Positions 61,371 to 64,000 of a stretch of 64,000 nucleotides of DNA are shown piece by piece. The DNA comes from Polyangium mundeleinium (GTDB lineage Bacteria; Myxococcota_A; Polyangia; Polyangiales; Polyangiaceae). The stretch spans positions 7,224,501 through 7,288,500 of the forward strand of contig NZ_JAQNDO010000001.1 of NCBI RefSeq assembly GCF_028369105.1, given 5' to 3'. The stretch's first letter is position 1, and each line of letters opens with the position of its first letter. The position numbers and the translations under genes are program-made. Under the pieces are notes generated by a model that was not told the DNA's origin, made no database searches, and saw only the letters and a program-made list of their open reading frames with translations.

Positions 61371-62984
61371 TCAGGGATTGGGAGTGACCTTCGCGGCGAT
61401 GATGTCATCGTCGGTCATGCCGTCGCCCTTGGCGGTCAGCGGCTTGCTCCCGTCCTTGGTGAAGCTGAAATCGGTGATCCACTTCCCGGCCAGCAGGACA
61501 TCACTCTGGAGCGTCGTCACGAAAAACGACGTCGTGAACTGCTGCTGCCCCCGCCCATTGTAGACGTCGAACCACGAAAGCGCGCCGGCAACGGGGTCGA
61601 TCCTCGCGAGGAACGGGTTCACCCCGGCACGTTCGAACGTGCCCGACGGCGACGTCGGATCGATATCGATGACGTCCCTGAACGTACCGCCGACATACAG
61701 CGAACCGTCCGCCGCGAACGTGATGCTCGTGCCGGCGGCGGCTTCCAACCCCGGCACGTTCCCGCCAGGAAACACCTGCTTCCAGGGGTTCTCCAACACA
61801 ACGGGCATGACGAATACCGCCGTTTCCTCATCGGTCATACGATCGGGCTCGACCGAGGTTTTTCCTTTGAGCTGCCCGGCAATGTACACCTTCCCGTCGA
61901 TGCTCGTGGTCGCCGCCAGGGCCCGCACGGCCCCCCCCACGTCCGCCTGGATCTGCGTCGACGACCCGACGACGCCGGAGGACGGCTCGAGCCCGAGGAC
62001 GAACGAATCCGTCGCGTTCGTCTTCGTCGTGAACAGGTTTCCGCTCGGGAGCTTCAGCGTGCCCTTGAAATGTCCAACGACACTGACCAGGTTCTTCCCG
62101 TCGTAAACCAGGGCCGTCGGCTCGACCTCGCCCTCTGCCTGAGCGAACCATTTGCAGGTGCCCGCCGAATCGTAGCCCACCACGAACATGCCGTTCTTGA
62201 GCGGATACTCGGCCATGTTGCAGGAGACGGCCTTCGAGCCGGGCGCGCTTATCGTGCCCGCGACGTAGAACTCGCCCGTCGCGGCGGCGGCCACCGCGAC
62301 GGCCTTGTCCGGACCATCGCCCCCGAACTGGAGGGGCGGTCCCACGTCGGTGACGGCGTTGTTGTCGCCGGGCGTGAACTTCCGAATGAACACGTCGACA
62401 TTCGGGGTCCCACCTTCGGTCGATGCGCGCGACCCGGCGACCACGATGTCCTTCCCGGCAAACGCCACGGCATACGCACTTCGCGGTTGATACCCGATGC
62501 CAAGCGCAACCGGCGACGCCCACGTCGCGCTCCCCTTGTCATCGAGCAGCGTGACAAATGCCTCGGGCCCGAAGTTCGGAGATGCGAGCGGCAACGTCCT
62601 CGGCGACTTCTCGCCAATCTCGAAGCTCTGCCCGTCGTACTCCCCGGCCAGCGCGACCCTCGCCCCATCGCTGGCGACCGCGAACACGCGTTGCTGACCG
62701 AGCGCCCCCCACCGCGCCGACCACGCGACCGACGGGCAAGCCAGGTTGGGAGTACAGGTCGTCGTCGATGCGTCCGCGTCACAAAACGCCGGATGGCAGG
62801 CGTCCGGGCCGCCCGCGCCGCCCGACCCTGTCATGGCCCCCATCCCGCTGCTGCTGGTCGACGCGTCGCCCCCACCCCCGCCCCAGCCTATGTCTTTGTC
62901 GTAATCACCACTGCTATAAGAAAAAAGACAACCACCCAGCGTCACGAGGCTCGCAGTGGCCGCAAGAAAAAGACCATTTCGCAT
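61371..62984 (-). CDS. Gly-linker beta-propeller lipoprotein D
   Basis: A 537-aa protein. GGGAGGT precedes ATG 62984, favoured over an in-frame reading from 63137. Signal LVTLGGC, Gly/Ser linker, Cys cluster (CHPAFCDADASTTTC), then a body nearly colinear with protein B (WSARWGALGQQRVFAVASDGARVALAGEYDGQSFEIG ...), ending TDDDIIAAKVTPNP. Its start overlaps the upstream TPR gene stop as TGATG, which links the two in one transcript. Confidence 0.87.
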   Translation of the reverse strand: MRNGLFLAATASLVTLGGCLFSYSSGDYDKDIGWGGGGGDASTSSSGMGAMTGSGGAGGPDACHPAFCDADASTTTCTPNLACPSVAWSARWGALGQQRVFAVASDGARVALAGEYDGQSFEIGEKSPRTLPLASPNFGPEAFVTLLDDKGSATWASPVALGIGYQPRSAYAVAFAGKDIVVAGSRASTEGGTPNVDVFIRKFTPGDNNAVTDVGPPLQFGGDGPDKAVAVAAAATGEFYVAGTISAPGSKAVSCNMAEYPLKNGMFVVGYDSAGTCKWFAQAEGEVEPTALVYDGKNLVSVVGHFKGTLKLPSGNLFTTKTNATDSFVLGLEPSSGVVGSSTQIQADVGGAVRALAATTSIDGKVYIAGQLKGKTSVEPDRMTDEETAVFVMPVVLENPWKQVFPGGNVPGLEAAAGTSITFAADGSLYVGGTFRDVIDIDPTSPSGTFERAGVNPFLARIDPVAGALSWFDVYNGRGQQQFTTSFFVTTLQSDVLLAGKWITDFSFTKDGSKPLTAKGDGMTDDDIIAAKVTPNP

Positions 62985-64000
62985 CAAAACCTCCCGGACA
63001 ACCCCATTCCTCCCCCGCCCGGAAGCACGATCGGCACAGGCACGAACGACGCCTTCCCTGCCTCCCCGTCCTTCGCCGAAGGCGCCGTCAAGACGAGCAC
63101 GAGCCCCACGCCCACCCCGGCGAGCCCCACGCCCCACGCGACCGCGTTCGGCACGAGCAGCGCCTTGTACGTGTCGACGTCCGCGTCCTTGATCTCACAC
63201 GGCACAGACGGCGTCTCCTCGCGCTGTTTGCGGCAGGCATCAAAACTCGACGCCTTCGCCATGATGATGCCGCCCGTCACCCCCGCCGCGACGAGCCCTG
63301 CCACGCCCACGCCACCCACGATGAACCCCGCCGTACGCCGAAAGCTCGTGGGAGGCGGCGGCGGCCCGCCCCCCGTCGCCGTCGCCGTCGCCGTCGGCAC
63401 CACGGTCGCCGACGGCGAGCCCACCGGCGCAGGCGCCGCCGGCGTCGCGACGAACTCCGTGCGCTCCTTCTCGGCCAGCGTGAGCTCGTGCTTGCGATCC
63501 GGCCGGCCTTGCGCGCGCACCACGATCGCGTGGCTCCCGGGCTCCACGTAGAGCGGCGCCGAGAGCGCCGACGGCGCGAGCTCCGTCCCGTCGAGGACGA
63601 CGGCCGACACGGGCTGCCCCGGCGGCACCACGATGCGCAGCCGCGGCACGCGCGGCGAGAGCGTGTTGATGCGCTCCTTCGCCACCTTGGCGCGCGCATC
63701 CTTGGCGTCGACGAGCGCGAGCCCGCGCTCCCAGTGCTCCAGCGCCGCGGCGATCTTGCCCTCGCCCTCGTCACACTGCGCCACATTGAAGAGCGTGTTC
63801 GCGACCGCGAAGAGCCCCATGCTCTCCCGCATCTTCGCGCAACCCGTGGCCTTGTCCCCGGCCTCGATCGCCTTGCGCCCGTCGACGAAGAGCTTCTGCG
63901 CGCGGGCCTTGTCGTCCGTCTCGTCCGCGTACGCGACGCCGCCGATCACGAGCGCCAGCCCAAGCGGCGCGGCGACGAGACACGCGCCCCGAAGGACGCT
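62984..64000 (-). CDS. TPR/PEGA-like envelope protein, copy B, start beyond window
   Basis: At least 338 codons, open to the right edge. The visible start region reads SVLRGACLVAAPLGLALVIGGVAYADE, a signal peptide missing only its first few residues. The rest parallels copy A: TPR region (AQKLFVDGRKAIEAGDKATGCAKMRESMGLFAVANTLFNVAQ), PEGA-like domain and paired C-terminal helices. It differs from A in the loop around FDACRKQREETPSVPCEI. Coupled to propeller lipoprotein D. Confidence 0.85.
   Translation of the reverse strand, partial: SVLRGACLVAAPLGLALVIGGVAYADETDDKARAQKLFVDGRKAIEAGDKATGCAKMRESMGLFAVANTLFNVAQCDEGEGKIAAALEHWERGLALVDAKDARAKVAKERINTLSPRVPRLRIVVPPGQPVSAVVLDGTELAPSALSAPLYVEPGSHAIVVRAQGRPDRKHELTLAEKERTEFVATPAAPAPVGSPSATVVPTATATATGGGPPPPPTSFRRTAGFIVGGVGVAGLVAAGVTGGIIMAKASSFDACRKQREETPSVPCEIKDADVDTYKALLVPNAVAWGVGLAGVGVGLVLVLTAPSAKDGEAGKASFVPVPIVLPGGGGMGLSGRF

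Overview
The window is high-GC, densely packed and rich in lipoproteins. It looks like the chromosome of a large-genome myxobacterium of the Polyangium/Sorangium type. The clues are a MYXO-CTERM-like sorting tail on an FG-GAP protein, many Cys-anchored lipoproteins with Gly-rich linkers, a Ser/Thr kinase coupled to a TPR protein, a PAS-PAS-STAS regulator, an orphan DUF4157 protein of the kind linked to contractile injection systems, and many GTG starts with ATGA/GTGA overlaps. This assignment is an inference from gene content. No rRNA, tRNA or CRISPR array was seen.

Layout. 0-6.3 kb: two lipoprotein genes, a large serine recombinase, an AT-richer HEPN (ApeA-like) gene and an OB-fold lipoprotein. 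5.2-13.1 kb: a repeat-dominated zone. It holds arrays of a ~39-bp GC-rich unit with nested palindromes, a reversed array at 12.2-12.6 kb and an unrelated 43-bp tandem array. Between the opposed 39-bp arrays sits a small operon (9.1-12.2 kb) for an envelope protein, a Cys-rich lipoprotein and two paralogous tiny Cys-rich lipoproteins. 13.2-25.7 kb: a SnoaL-like protein, an astacin-like protease, a chemoreceptor, a beta-helix lipoprotein, an AraC regulator, an FG-GAP protein and a second metalloprotease with a small lipoprotein.

26.4-30.1 kb is an accessory island. It has an IS1-like transposase with sliding-clamp-binding-like motifs, a DinD homologue, and a tail-to-tail operon of three tiny HTH proteins plus a sigma-like protein, all joined by GTGA overlaps. 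30.6-36.7 kb is an envelope or glycan locus: a PMT/ArnT-like glycosyltransferase, a sugar-binding-like membrane protein, a YfhO-like protein, a methyltransferase and a nucleotide-sugar epimerase. 37.0-42.3 kb carries a PAS-PAS-STAS regulator, a repeat element with ~105-bp inverted ends and covarying hairpins, an SH3b/NlpC-like lipoprotein and a propeller protein with a coupled membrane protein.

42.6-45.4 kb holds a DUF4157 effector-like gene translationally coupled to a VOC-fold gene, with the same short hairpin repeat on each side. 45.4-54.1 kb has a TetR regulator, an alpha/beta-hydrolase lipoprotein, a propeller lipoprotein, the kinase-TPR pair, an HddC/HddA-like heptose activation pair and a lone ExbD-like protein. 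54.2-64.0 kb is a minus-strand expansion of Gly-linker beta-propeller lipoproteins interleaved with two TPR/PEGA-like envelope proteins. One propeller copy is a frameshifted chimeric pseudogene.

Hexanucleotide (GGAAGC/GCTTCC) tracts occur again and again between genes, often just after stop codons.
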